Counted from the stretch's first letter, positions 36,506 to 46,600 are shown. The stretch: 64,000 nt of DNA from Sphingobium lactosutens DS20 (GCF_000445105.1 NZ_ATDP01000089.1:104233-168232), one strand, 5' to 3'. A program made the numbers and translations. The notes: a model not told the origin generated them from the letters alone.

Positions 36506-39401
36506 CTACCGGATGACTTTGCCGTCAGCGTCGAGGACGGTTACCGGCCCGATGTTCAAGGCCCGGATGCTATCCTCGATCTTCGAGAGGTCGCCGACGA
36601 CGAGCCAGGTCAGCGCGTCGGGCGAGAGCATCCGCTTGGCCGCCGCGACGACGTCCGCTTCGGTCTGACTTTCCAGCGCCTGCTTCTGATTTGCCACATA
36701 AGCATCCGGACGGCCATATGTGTGGTTTGTCTCCAGCGCCCGGAGCACCGCGTCGGATTGCTCGTAGATGCCGGGGAGAGAGCGCACGCGCGATTTCCGC
36801 GCGATGTCGATCTCTGCGTCGGTCGGCGGCGTGGGGGAGACGATTGCGCTGACTTCCTTGAGGATTTCGCGCATTGCTTCGGCGGTCTTGTCGGACTGCA
36901 CCGCGGCAGAAACGATGAGAGCTCGCTGCCCTACGGCGTCCCTCAGCGAACTGTAGGCACCATAGGTCCAGTGCTTGTCCTCACGCAGGTTCATGTTGAT
37001 CCGCGAGGTGAAGCCGCTGCCGAAGACGTCATTGGCGAGCAGCATCGCGATATAGCCCGGCGCCGACGTGGGTGTGTTCAGTAATCCGCCGTTGATCGTC
37101 GACTGTTCTGCGCCGGGACGATCGATAAGGAACACGCGCGGTACGTCGGGCCGGGCGACAGGGGCCAGATTCTTACGCGGCAGGGGTGATTGGGGCGGCG
37201 CCCAGTCGCCGAACGCTTGCTCCAGCAGCGCCGTGATCGCCGGGAGCGTGGTGTCTCCGACGACGAAGATCGTCGCGCTATCCGGCCGGTAGTGATCGCG
37301 GTGGAAAGCGAGGATGTCCGCCCTAGTGATGCTGCCGAAGGATTCTGCAGTGCCCATGCCGGAGGGCGGGATCCCATAGGGATGGCCGGGCCCGTAAAGC
37401 AACGTAGGGAGTATCCGCTCGGCCAGCAAAGCAGGCGCGGTCCGCTCGTAGGAAATCTGGGCAAAGCCGCTTTGGCGCAGGCGCTCTATGGCCTCTTCCC
37501 GGAACGCAGGCTTGCGAAGAATATCCGCGAACAGCGCGATCGATGGCACAAGCTGCGCATTCATCGCGCGGAGCCAGATAACGGTCGAATCGAGATTTGA
37601 CCGCACGCCGATCTCAGCGCCCAGCCGTTGCTCCGCATTGGCAAGTTCAATTGAATCCAACTCCTCGGTGCCTTCGTCGAGGAGATGCGAGACAAACATC
37701 TCGGTGCCCAGCTTGCGACCGTGATCGGCGGCAGACCCGGCGTCGAACTGCACGCTGATGGAGGTAAGGGGCACGTCGGCACGCCGGGCGAGAGCCACCT
37801 CGATACCGTTCGCGAGCCGGGCGCGCTCGACCGCCGGGAAGATCACGTCAGGGAAAATAGTGACCTCGGGCACGCCCTTGCTGCGACCAACCTGACTGGG
37901 AACGGTCGTATAGGCTTTTGTCGGTGGCCGCATGGCGGCCGGCCGGCCCGGCAGTTCCGGCCTGCTTCCCTGCGCGATATCCTTCGCCGGGCGATCGGCG
38001 TTGGGTTTGGGGGGCTCGGTGACCAGGGTGTAATCGCCTTGCGAGCCATTTGCGCGCCGCCGCGAGAACCTGCGCCGGTGTTGCCGCGTCGATCCTTGCG
38101 AACTCCTCCTTGTAAGCGGCGGAATCGCCCCATCCGGCTTCGTAGGTGGCCAGAATATTCGCAATCGCGCCGGCACCGTCCAAATTGCGCACGAAGCGCT
38201 GACGCTGCCGGTTCTTAGCATGTTCGAGTTCATCCTCGGTCGGTCCGTCCTTGAGGAACCTGGCCAATTCCTCGGTGATCGCGGCCTCCACGCGGGCCGG
38301 TTGGGTGCCGGGCCGCACGAAGACGGCGAACTCGAACAGGCTAGCGAGTGCCAGGCTCTGGACATCTGCCGAAATCGAATCAGCAACACCATCCCTGTCA
38401 CGCAGCCGCAGTTGCAGGCGAGATGTCCGGTCGCCGCCGAGCACTTCCGCGGCGAGTTTGAGCAGCGCGTTCTCGGGATCGTCCGCCTGGGGGACGTTCC
38501 AAACGCGGGTGATGAGGGTCGCCTCGACATCGTCCTGCTCGACCGCTCGCGTCGATTGCGTGCGCGGCGCGACTCAAGGCTGCTGCCGGGCGACCGGTGG
38601 CCCGGAGGGGATGTCTCCGAAATAGCGCTGAGCTTTTTCCCGAGCCTGTGCGGGCGTAATGTCGCCCGCTAGTACCAACGTGGCGTTCGCGGCGCCGTAA
38701 TAGTCACGAAACCACTGCTGAACGTCGCTCAGGCGCGCTGCATCGAGATCGGCGAGCGAGCCGCCCGTGTCGTGATGGTAGGGATGGTTAGACGGGAAGA
38801 TGTTGCGCAGCACATTGCGCTGCGTGCCGCCATAGGGCCCGCTGCCGCGCTGACGGATTTCATTCTGCACCACACCGATCTCGGCATCGAGTTCGCCTTG
38901 ATCGATCGCGCCGAGCAGGTGGCCCATGCGGTCGGATTCCATCCACAGCGCCATGTCCAGCGCAGTCGTCGGGACGGTTTCGTAATATTGGGTATGGTCG
39001 AATGTCGTCATTCCATTCAGCCCTGTCGCCCCTACCCGTTCGAAGGGCTTGAAGAATGACTCCTTGTTGTGCTCGGAGCCCGAGAACATGAGGTGCTCGA
39101 AAAGATGCGCGAAGCCGGTCTTCCCGGCCGGCTCGTCGGCGGAGCCGACCCCATACCAAACCGAAATCGCAATGACTGGCGCCTTGTGGTCCTCGTGCAC
39201 GATCACCGTAAGGCCGTTGCCGAGCTCGAACTTCTCGAATTTGATCTCGGGAAGCGAATTTGCCAGCGAATGTGCGGCTATCGCAGGCGCGGCCTCCGCC
39301 AGCTTCACGGCGCGCTGCTGGGCAACAGCGGGTGATCCGGCCAAAAGGGCAGCGCTGATCATCAGAGCTGTGGGAAATGACTTGTACGGTAGAGCAGGCA
39401 T
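36506..39401 (-). pseudogene. M16 (insulinase-type) zinc peptidase, stop and frameshift
   Basis: The N-terminal half from ATG 39401 has a signal peptide and the zinc motif HLFEH in FAHLFEHLMFSGSE, then stops at TGA 38574. The same frame continues beyond the stop with good homology (VWNVPQADDPENALLKLAAE) until about 38045. There a one-base shift is needed to rejoin the frame encoding the second M16 domain (DVIFPAVERARLANGIEVALA to the end at 36506). Joined, it would be a normal two-domain periplasmic peptidase of about 960 residues. Two independent lesions suggest decay, though sequencing error at one is possible. Confidence 0.8.
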
Positions 39402-39526
39402 TGTCGGCAATCCCCATATTAAAAAATAGAATTTGTCGGGCAGCCACCGCTGACCGCCAGCGACGGATCAAGACCGGATCAATAAACGGCCGATATTTTT
39501 AGAGTCCTCCTCCGAGGAGGAACCCC

Positions 39527-39542
39527 TCCGACTTCAGTCGGA
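39527..39542 (+). repeat. left-end hairpin of an IS200/IS605-type element
   Basis: TCCGAC-TTCA-GTCGGA forms a small 6-bp hairpin with a 4-nt loop upstream of the tnpA start. IS200/IS605 ends carry such subterminal hairpins, recognised by TnpA as single strands. A matching hairpin lies at 41531-41546. Confidence 0.6.
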
Positions 39543-39571
39543 TACTGGCTTCAGCCTTAGACTCGCGTGCA

Positions 39572-39645
39572 AGCCTGTAACCTCGGGGAAAACGGAAGAC
39601 CGCCTGAAGGGCGTAAGTCTTCCGTTTTCCCCGAGGTTACAGGCT
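39572..39645 (+). promoter_or_regulatory. 29-bp perfect stem-loop directly before tnpA
   Basis: The arms at 39572-39600 and 39617-39645 are perfectly complementary over 29 bp with a 16-nt loop. The tnpA ATG begins at the next base. The only ribosome-site-like GAGG is inside the right arm. In Salmonella IS200, stem-loops before tnpA block read-through transcription and translation. This one is unusually long and perfect. Confidence 0.75.
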
Positions 39646-39686
39646 ATGCGCTACAAGAGCGGTTGTCACACAACATTCCATCACCG

Positions 39687-41151
39687 TTATCAGCGCGGTG
39701 ACGAAGTCGGTTTTCAGCCGGGTCTGTCAGCGCCTTCAGGGGTAAAAACGATGAGGAGCATGGCCCTTTCTCCGTCGAACTCGGCGACGAGGGCGATGAC
39801 GAGCGCAACATCGGTCTGAACTACGAACAAGAATGCCTTGGATGCGCCCCTGGCGCCCCTCGGAGTGCCGCAACCGAACAGGGCGCGCATGAGAATGCCA
39901 AGATTGAACCCGGCGACGTGGATCAAATAACGCTTGTGAACATTCTCGCGCCCGCGCAGCCACGCGCGGCGCATGCCGCCGCGATCCAGGACGTGGGCAA
40001 AGCTACGCTCGACCATCTCACCACGCTTGCGCATCGCCTTGCGTCCGACGGCGGATTTCAGGCGAGACCGATTGGCGTAGACGGCCTTCTGGGCAGCCTC
40101 GTCGCCGTGCCAGCGCAGATATCCATTCGGCGGTGCCGGCTCGGCGATGCGCGTCTTCCAGATGTCGCCGTCGAGACCCTTGAGGAGCTCGCGCGAATGA
40201 TAGCCTTTATCGGTCACAAGATCGCAGGGATCCCCGGACGTCGGCGCCAGGCCAATGTCGGCGAGGTTGCGTGCTGCCGTCTCCAGCGTGGCGTCGAGCG
40301 TTGTCGTGTCGCCCTTGTCGGCCGGGTGGATCGGCGCTGCCACGATAACACCCGTGTCGAGATCGACCGCGTGTTCGGGCTTGTAGGCCAGACGCGTCGA
40401 GCCGTTCTTCATCCGCGCGACCTTCGCGTCGGGATCGGTCTTGCTCGCCCAGTCCGCATTCGACAGCTTCTTGCCCTTGCGTTTGCGATCGAGCCGGACA
40501 AGGTCGTCGATCGTCGGCGTGTCGATGCCGCTCTCTTGCGCCATGCGCACCAGCATCTCGCGGTAGGTCTCGCCATTGTCACGCCGCACGATGGTACGCA
40601 GCGCGGCGTTCGCCTCCATGGTCGAGCCATCGACGCCGATCCGCTCGCCTTTCACCAGATCGTGCCCGGCGACGAGGGCCAGTACCCAGCCGAAGATCTG
40701 GTCATGTACCTCGTGCGGCAGGCGGCTCCGCGTCTTCGACAACCAGCTATGATCAGGGACCTTGTCGCGGCTCGACAGTCGCAGGAACTCCCGCAGCGAC
40801 AGCGAATCCGAACAGCGCCAGACAATCCCGCGTTCGCTGTCGATGCCCTCGAAATAGCCGATCAGCAGCATGCGGAAATAGCGGCCCGGCGGCAGCGACG
40901 GGGCTCCCATCCGCGGCGCATAATAGGGCTTGCACGTCTTCTCGACAAAGCCATCGAAGCCCGCCTCGGCCAGCAGCTTCTGGAGCTTGTCGTAGAAAAC
41001 ATGCCCCGGTGAACGCGGTATCTCCGCCCACGTCACGATCAAATCGGACTGGACCTCGCTATCACGCCCCATCGCCATCGCCGCTAACCCGCCAGACAAT
41101 CCCACTGCCGCACTGAATCAGCCACCGCCGACTTCGTCAACGGCCTGTTAT
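39687..41151. mobile_element. IS1182-type insertion sequence with 4-bp target duplication
   Basis: The element proper is 39691-41147 (1457 bp). Its ends are imperfect inverted repeats starting CAG and sharing GACGAAGTCGG, with 17 of the first 20 bases matching. TTAT flanks both sides (39687-39690 and 41148-41151), and its removal restores the tnpA frame exactly. This makes the boundaries firm. It contains a single transposase gene on the minus strand. Confidence 0.85.
39714..41078 (-). CDS. IS1182-type DDE transposase
   Basis: This 454-residue protein has an N-terminal DUF772-like domain (PPGRYFRMLLIGYFEGIDSE) and a DDE core: aspartate in GVDGSTMEANA, aspartate in LVTDKGYHSREL, and glutamate in EMVERSFAHV. 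The frame is intact, so the element could be active. ATG 41078 was chosen. GTG 41105 would add 9 residues. The exact IS family could be IS1182 or a close IS5 relative. Confidence 0.83.
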   Translation of the reverse strand: MAMGRDSEVQSDLIVTWAEIPRSPGHVFYDKLQKLLAEAGFDGFVEKTCKPYYAPRMGAPSLPPGRYFRMLLIGYFEGIDSERGIVWRCSDSLSLREFLRLSSRDKVPDHSWLSKTRSRLPHEVHDQIFGWVLALVAGHDLVKGERIGVDGSTMEANAALRTIVRRDNGETYREMLVRMAQESGIDTPTIDDLVRLDRKRKGKKLSNADWASKTDPDAKVARMKNGSTRLAYKPEHAVDLDTGVIVAAPIHPADKGDTTTLDATLETAARNLADIGLAPTSGDPCDLVTDKGYHSRELLKGLDGDIWKTRIAEPAPPNGYLRWHGDEAAQKAVYANRSRLKSAVGRKAMRKRGEMVERSFAHVLDRGGMRRAWLRGRENVHKRYLIHVAGFNLGILMRALFGCGTPRGARGASKAFLFVVQTDVALVIALVAEFDGERAMLLIVFTPEGADRPG

Positions 41152-41530
41152 CATCTGGTGTGGGCGCCGAAGTACCGCTTCAAGGTGCTCCATGGCGACG
41201 TGCGCTTGCGGGTCCGGGAAATCATCAGGCAGGTTTGCGCCGAGATGGGCGTGACGATCATCAATGGGGCGCTGTCGAAGGACCACGTGCATATGTTCGT
41301 CGAAATCCCGCCGCACGTTTCCGTCAGCGACTTCGTTCGCCGCGCCAAGGGGCGCTCATCTCGGAAAATCCAGCAGGAGTTCGAGCACATCCGCAAGCGG
41401 TATTGGGGGCAACGCTTCTGGCAACGCGGCTACTTCTCGACCACATCCGGCAACATCACCGATGACATCATCATGCGGTATCTCGACAAGCATACCCACA
41501 AGGATGGCTTCAGCCCCGCCTCATGATCCT

Positions 41531-41546
41531 ACCGGCGTCAGCCGGT
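41531..41546 (+). repeat. right-end hairpin of the IS200/IS605-type element
   Basis: ACCGGC-GTCA-GCCGGT is a perfect 6-bp hairpin with a 4-nt loop just after the tnpA stop. It pairs in form with the hairpin at 39527-39542. The element end lies close after it, inside the TonB-receptor reading frame. Confidence 0.6.
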
Positions 41547-43085
41547 CAGTCATTCAGGAGGATATTGCGCGGAATTCCGTACCAGGCGTTACTATACCCG
41601 GCGCTGTTCTCGCCGATATTCTGGTAATAGCGTTTGTCAAATATGTTGTTCGCCGACAGCGCCGCAGACCAGTGCGCGTCGATTTCATAGGCGACGCGCA
41701 GATCGACCACCGCATAGGCCTTCTGCGTCACGTTGAACGGTGTCGCGGGATTCTCGCCTGGTGCGCAGTTGCCCAGCGCGTCGAAGCGCGGGCAGCCGGC
41801 ACCTTCCACATAGCTGGCGCTTTTCGCGACGATGCCGCCGCCGATGGTCCAGGACTTGAGCGCGCCCGGCAGATCGTAGCTGGTCCACAGCTTGAACAGA
41901 TGCTTGGGCGTCTGCGAACTCAGGATCAGACCGTCTGACGCCAGCTCGCTGACGGTCTCATTCTTGTTGTAAGTATAACCCGCTGTCAGCCACCAACCTG
42001 CCGCTAGCTTGCCGCTGAGCTCGAGTTCGACTCCCTCGCTGCGATTGGTTTCTTCAAGATAGCAGCAATCCGGCAGCGGCGAAACGATGCTCGGATCCTG
42101 GACGGAGCCGCCGGTCTGGCGAATCCTGAACAAAGCGAGTGATCCGTTGAGCGTGCCGTTGCGCCATGAGCCCTTGATCCCTGCTTCGATATTCACGCCG
42201 TCGAGCGCCGAGGGGAGGCGGGTCATGTCCTGCCGCAGCATCGACATCTGAGGATTATAGATATCCGCATAACTGACATAGATCGAATAATTAGGACTCA
42301 ATTCGTAGACGATCCCGCCATAGGGGACGAACTTGCCCTTGGTTTTGGTTTGGATCATATCCTCGAAGAGCAACTCGCCGAAAAAGAACGTTTGGCTATT
42401 CAGCGTTTCGTCCAGCCAATTGAACCGCCCGCCACCGATCAGCGAGAGGCCGTCAGCCGGATGGAGACGCAGGGCGCCCATCACACCATATTGGTTGCGG
42501 CGAAGCTTCGCGACAGCGCCGAACGATGAGGTCGTCGGCTCCTGCAGGTCATTCAGATCGCTGGTGAAGGGATCGAAGGGCGGGACGTATCCGTCCAGGA
42601 AGTTGAGCGGGATGTCGGACGAGATGTGCGAGTGGTCCGCGCCCAGGGTGATCTCGTGACGTCTACCGAACAGGTCGAAGGCGCCGGTCAGGGTCGCGTC
42701 AACGGTTAGGTTACGGCCCACCGTGTCGCTTTCAATCGCACTCGGCCCGCCGACCAGATGCGTCACCGGATTGATCGTGCCCAGGACATAAGCATATTTG
42801 GAATCGTTAGTCTGGTGCAGCCGAGCGCCGTTGACCTTGAGAACCCAGTCCCTGCCGAAGCGCCGCTCCAACTGCCCGAATAGTTCCACGCTCTCGGTGT
42901 CGGCGCGGTTCCACGGCGCGGCCAGCGCGGTCGAACGCGCAAGCCCGGCATCCGAACCATCGTCGAAATGGGGAACGCCGTAGGGCACGAACGTGTGATC
43001 ATTCGCCTCATAGCTGCCGCCGGCGCGCAGCGTCGTTACGGAATCCGGAAAGAATTCGACGATGCCGTAGATTGCAACAATAGCG
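41546..43085 (-). pseudogene. TonB-dependent receptor, truncated at both ends
   Basis: About 510 residues of beta-barrel sequence are present (GRNLTVDATLTGAFDLFGRR, ANNIFDKRYYQNIGEN near the end). There is no signal peptide, no TonB box and no plug domain. The N-terminal end dissolves near the carboxymuconolactone-type gene. The C-terminus ends PRNILLND, where the final strand ending in F is expected; the IS200/IS605 right end supplies the stop. It cannot form a gated receptor. It once probably imported a siderophore or other ligand. Confidence 0.78.
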
Positions 43086-43121
43086 CTGCCTTTGACGAAA
43101 ACGCCGGAAATCGAGCAGCCC

Positions 43122-43496
43122 ATGGCGCCTGACATCCGATATCAGCGCGGCCTCGCGCAACTCGAGGCAGTGGCCGGCGCGCAAGGGATTGCGGTCGTAA
43201 ACAGCCTTAAAGATACCGCCCCCGATCTCGGCCGCTACATAGTCGAGTTTGCCTATGGCGATATCTTCACGCGACCGAGCCTGGACGTAAAGACTCGCGA
43301 ATTGGCAACAGTCGCAGCCTTAACCGCGATGGGCACCGCGACCCCTCAACTCAAAGTCCATATGCAAGCGGCGCTGCGGATCGGCGCAAGCCAGGAGGAG
43401 ATCATCGAAACAGTGATGCAGATGATCCCCTATGCGGGATTCCCTGCCGCCCTGAACGCGGTGACAATAGCGCGCGATGTATTTTCAGCGAAATAA
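43122..43496 (+). CDS. carboxymuconolactone decarboxylase-family protein
   Basis: This 124-residue protein has the CMD/AhpD-like all-helical domain. It matches the group with SLKDTAPDLGRYIVEFAYGDI and KTRELATVAALTAMG. The AhpD CxxC pair is absent, so it is closer to 4-carboxymuconolactone-decarboxylase-like proteins of unknown reaction. ATG 43122 fits the family. TTG 43092 would add 10 residues. It lies alone between degraded genes and may be a survivor of a lost cluster. Confidence 0.8.
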   Translation: MAPDIRYQRGLAQLEAVAGAQGIAVVNSLKDTAPDLGRYIVEFAYGDIFTRPSLDVKTRELATVAALTAMGTATPQLKVHMQAALRIGASQEEIIETVMQMIPYAGFPAALNAVTIARDVFSAK

Positions 43497-43499
43497 TCC

Positions 43500-43625
43500 A
43501 TTGCCGACAGGTCGCCGCCTTCCTTGCCTCGTCGAGCAGCCCGTTCTTCGCGAACAAATCCTGCGGACCAAGACCAGCCAGCAGCTGGTCCGACATATCC
43601 TTGTCGATCGCCAGATCGATGGTCC
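43500..43625 (-). pseudogene. IS256-type transposase N-terminal fragment
   Basis: The minus strand reads DLAIDKDMSDQLLAGLGPQD and LFAKNGLLDEARKA, the start of IS256-family transposases, then diverges. Only about 40 residues remain. Confidence 0.6.
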
Positions 43626-43638
43626 TTCCTATCTATCT

Positions 43639-43863
43639 CTACAGCCATGCGCACAAAATTACTGACAGTACCGCTTTGCCGGTCAAGCGGCGCTTTTCCG
43701 GTTCCATAAACCTTAGCGTAGGTGGAGTGAGGCTGCGCGCGATCCTTTCCTTGCGGTACAGTTCGGTGATGCTGTTCTCGCTGCGCAATCCATCCAGCAC
43801 GACACGGATCTTGTCCTTGGCCAAACAATGGCGCCGGGTCTGTCGTCGAATGTCCTTCATCAT
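43639..43863 (-). pseudogene. IS3-family OrfA-like remnant
   Basis: The 74-residue frame starts MKDIRRQTRRHCLAKDKIRV and continues with the helix-turn-helix typical of IS3 OrfA (DGLRSENSITELYRKE), then FMEPEKRRLTG. Substitutions and loss of the remainder show that it is degraded. No OrfB is nearby. Confidence 0.65.
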
Positions 43864-44204
43864 TCACTCTGTATGGGCCTTCACCGGCAATTCCGCATTG
43901 GAGGATCTGTGCCATTGGCGCTAACGGCGAACGGTCCCGCTCACAGGGGCCAACAGAAACGGATGCTGTATGAGCAGCGCGATGCTCCTCTTCTGGCACC
44001 CCAACAAGAACAATTTATCCTGAAAAAGCATCTTCCACCTCACGATGGTTGCGTCTCGGAGAAGCGAGGGGGCACCCCCAGTTCATATAATCGCCCGGCC
44101 AGGAATTGGGAGAATCAACACCGCTTGCTCTGCAATCGCCGTTCCGGTATGGTGGCTGCGCTTCATGACACTTGGGAAGGTCTCCGAATTAGGAGACGCT
44201 TCGC
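43864..44204 (+). promoter_or_regulatory. non-coding region before the mobilisation genes, possible oriT
   Basis: No gene is evident. Two dyads stand out: GGGGG-CA-CCCCC at 44068-44079, and GTCTCC-GAATTA-GGAGAC at 44180-44197, which overlaps the ribosome site of the RHH gene. Relaxase genes commonly lie next to their origin of transfer, and RHH accessory proteins bind such repeats. The nic site cannot be fixed from sequence alone. Confidence 0.45.
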
Positions 44205-44504
44205 TTGCCCAAGCTTAATTTTCGTCTCGATGAGGCGTTGCACACCGCACTGATGCGTCGCGCTCGCGGCGCGAACCTCCCCTTGTCGGTCTTCATCCGC
44301 CAAGTGCTCGAGCAGGCCGTCGATGAGCGCAAGCGCTACGTCTTCTCCTCTCAGGACGAAATCCTCGCTACCGCCATCCAGATTCTCTCGATCCTGGCAA
44401 CTTCCGTGGGCCAGCAGTCGCCAAAGGCCCTCGAACAAGGCATGACGCAGGCGCGATCGATACTCCTGGAACGCGGTCTCCTAGGTGAGGGGGATCACCC
44501 ATGA
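44205..44504 (+). CDS. ribbon-helix-helix relaxosome accessory / regulator
   Basis: This 99-residue protein begins with a ribbon-helix-helix motif (PKLNFRLDEALHTALMRRAR, residues 2-21), followed by a helical tail. The TTG at 44205 is supported by AGGAGA 7 bp upstream. Its stop overlaps the traD start. In MobF systems such proteins (TrwA or TraM/TraY analogues) bind oriT and repress the operon. The family assignment beyond RHH is inferred from context. Confidence 0.72.
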   Translation: MPKLNFRLDEALHTALMRRARGANLPLSVFIRQVLEQAVDERKRYVFSSQDEILATAIQILSILATSVGQQSPKALEQGMTQARSILLERGLLGEGDHP

Positions 44505-46600
44505 GCATTTTCCGCAACGACACGCTGGGCTCATGGACACGCGGCGGACAGGCGATCGTCCATAACGTCCGAATGACGACGCAGGTCTTCTACCAGACCC
44601 TGTTGGCCGGCTTCATAATCTGGATCATCGGCACCCTCTGGTACGCGTTCGAGAAGTCGACAGAGTATGAACGTTTCGTCCTCTTGAAGCTCGCCGAGGC
44701 CATGATCAAGGTCGACGCGGCAGCCGGTACCAACGATCCCGTTCAGTTCCGCACGCCCGAAGGCCAGGCCTACTGGACTTCGGCGGACTGGCTCGTTGCA
44801 TCCAGCCTGGCCAAAAAGACCTTGCACGCGTTCGAGGTCTATCTGCTCCACGGAGCGCTGATCTCGGGACTGTTCAGCCTCGTCATGCTCGCCTGGGCCT
44901 GGTTCTATTTCACCCGAACGGGCAGGGGCCTTGGCTCCAATGAATATCTGCGCGGGGCGCGCTTCGGCACGATCCGGCAGGTTAAGCGTGCACTCTGGCG
45001 CCAGACCAAAGGGCCGCTGCAGATCGGCAAAGTGCCCGTGCCGGAAGCCTATGAACCGGAACATATTCTCCTGTGCGGGGCGCCTGGCACGGGAAAGACC
45101 AACCTCATCATCGGCATGCTCGAGGGCATCCGCAAATCAGGCCGGCGCGCCATCGTCTATGACACCGCGGGCACCTTCGTCGAGAAATTCTACCGGCAGG
45201 GCACCGATATGCTCCTCAACCCGCTCGATCAGCGGACGGCGCGCTGGTCGCCCTGGGTCGATGTGCCACGCGACTATCATTATGACCAGATCGCCGAATC
45301 CACCATTCCCGACAAGCATGGCGATCCCTTCTGGGCGAAGGCAGCTAGAGGCACGCTGGTCGCGGTGATGCGCAAGCTCGCCCGCCAGAAGCACACCTAT
45401 GTCTCCGTCCTGCTCGACAGGCTGCTCCGCTCGAAGCTCAAGGACCTTGCAGCCTTTGTCAGCGGTACCGATGCCGCCGCCTTCATCAGCACCGAGGGCG
45501 AGCGCACATCCGCAGGCATTCAGGCCGAACTCGCCTCGGTGATGCGCAGTTTCGGCTATCTTGACGATACTGACGACGGCTTCTCGATCCGCGATTGGGT
45601 CGAGAAGGGCGAAGAGGGAAGCTGGCTCTTCATCACTGTGAAAGCCGATCAGCTTCCCTCGCTGCGCCCGCTCATCACCGTCTGGCTCGATATCGCGATC
45701 AGCGCGATCATGAGCCTGACCCCCGATCGCGACCGCCGCCTCTATTGCGTGATCGATGAATTGCCGACGCTGCAGAAGCTGCCATCGCTCTCGGACTTCC
45801 TTGCCCGTGCCCGTAAATATGGCGGGTGCGGCATATTGGGCTTCCAGTCCTATCCGCAACTCGAAGCGACCTATGGCATCCAGGATGCTGCCGCCATCAC
45901 CGGCTATTGCTCGACCTGGGTCGCGCTGCGAGCCAATGACACAGCGACAGCAAAACATGTCTCGGAAAATCTCGGCCAGGTCGAACAGGTCGAGGCGAAC
46001 GAGGGCATGTCCTATGGCGTCAACGACATGCGGGACGGCGTCAACCTGTCACGCATGCAGGTGACCCGGCCGCTGGTCATGCCGACCGAGGTCACCAACC
46101 TTCCCAATCTTGTCGGCTTCCTTCGCTTTGGCCGCAATCTTCCGGTGGTGCGTTTCGACAGCGCTTTCAACGCTGTTCCGTCGCTGGGACCGGCCTTTCT
46201 CGAACGCATCGATCCACCGGTGCTAGTCGACAAGGCCAAAGATCTGGTTCGTATCGCCCATGCCGAAGCCCGGGTGAGGCAAGCCATCGAGCGAGAAAGC
46301 GCACAGAATCCGCCACCTCCGACACATCCGCAAGCGGCTGCAGACGTGCCGGAGAAGTCGGCGCCGTCGTCGAAGGCTCCCCGTACGTCACCACGGCAAC
46401 CCGACCTCTTCAATCCGCCACAGGCGAAGGTCGATCCGAAGCTCGTGGAAGATATCCTGCATGCCAGGGAAGGCGACGACTTGCCCGTCCCGCCCCGCGA
46501 GGCCTGGACTATCCTCGCTGGCAAGCAGGGGGAAATCCGCTCCGATCTTGTCCAGCATGGCCGCGATGATGGGCCACGTGAACCAGCTAAGCCGGCATGA
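44501..46600 (+). CDS. traD: type IV coupling protein TraD/VirD4-like
   Basis: This 699-residue protein has two N-terminal membrane helices (about 33-50 and 116-138). Its VirD4/TrwB ATPase core has Walker A GAPGTGKT at 193-200 and Walker B LYCVIDELPTLQKLP at about 410-424. The C-terminal 90 residues are proline-rich. It links the relaxosome to the secretion channel and pumps DNA. It overlaps the relaxase start by 4 bp. Confidence 0.92.
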   Translation: MSIFRNDTLGSWTRGGQAIVHNVRMTTQVFYQTLLAGFIIWIIGTLWYAFEKSTEYERFVLLKLAEAMIKVDAAAGTNDPVQFRTPEGQAYWTSADWLVASSLAKKTLHAFEVYLLHGALISGLFSLVMLAWAWFYFTRTGRGLGSNEYLRGARFGTIRQVKRALWRQTKGPLQIGKVPVPEAYEPEHILLCGAPGTGKTNLIIGMLEGIRKSGRRAIVYDTAGTFVEKFYRQGTDMLLNPLDQRTARWSPWVDVPRDYHYDQIAESTIPDKHGDPFWAKAARGTLVAVMRKLARQKHTYVSVLLDRLLRSKLKDLAAFVSGTDAAAFISTEGERTSAGIQAELASVMRSFGYLDDTDDGFSIRDWVEKGEEGSWLFITVKADQLPSLRPLITVWLDIAISAIMSLTPDRDRRLYCVIDELPTLQKLPSLSDFLARARKYGGCGILGFQSYPQLEATYGIQDAAAITGYCSTWVALRANDTATAKHVSENLGQVEQVEANEGMSYGVNDMRDGVNLSRMQVTRPLVMPTEVTNLPNLVGFLRFGRNLPVVRFDSAFNAVPSLGPAFLERIDPPVLVDKAKDLVRIAHAEARVRQAIERESAQNPPPPTHPQAAADVPEKSAPSSKAPRTSPRQPDLFNPPQAKVDPKLVEDILHAREGDDLPVPPREAWTILAGKQGEIRSDLVQHGRDDGPREPAKPA

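Larger units (their letters stand above)
39646..41526 (+). pseudogene. tnpA: IS200/IS605-family TnpA, interrupted by an IS1182-type element
   Basis: Joining 39646-39690 to 41152-41526 and removing one TTAT copy gives a complete 139-residue Y1 transposase. It begins MRYKSGCHTTFHHRYHLVWA, has the HUH motif in KDHVHMFVEIPP and the catalytic tyrosine in GYFSTTSG. TnpA works on single-stranded DNA as a dimer. The insertion at codon 15 inactivates it, although a shorter product from GTG 41158 could still be translated. No tnpB is present. Confidence 0.85.

Noticed and set aside
39527..39645. Short CRISPR-like array or attenuator from repeated hairpins
   Set aside because: Only single hairpins with no spaced repeats. 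The position at IS200 tnpA explains them better.
39918..41012. 364-codon plus-strand frame opposite the IS1182 transposase
   Set aside because: The minus-strand frame has a full DDE transposase, while the opposite one has no recognisable domain and reflects GC-rich codon bias.
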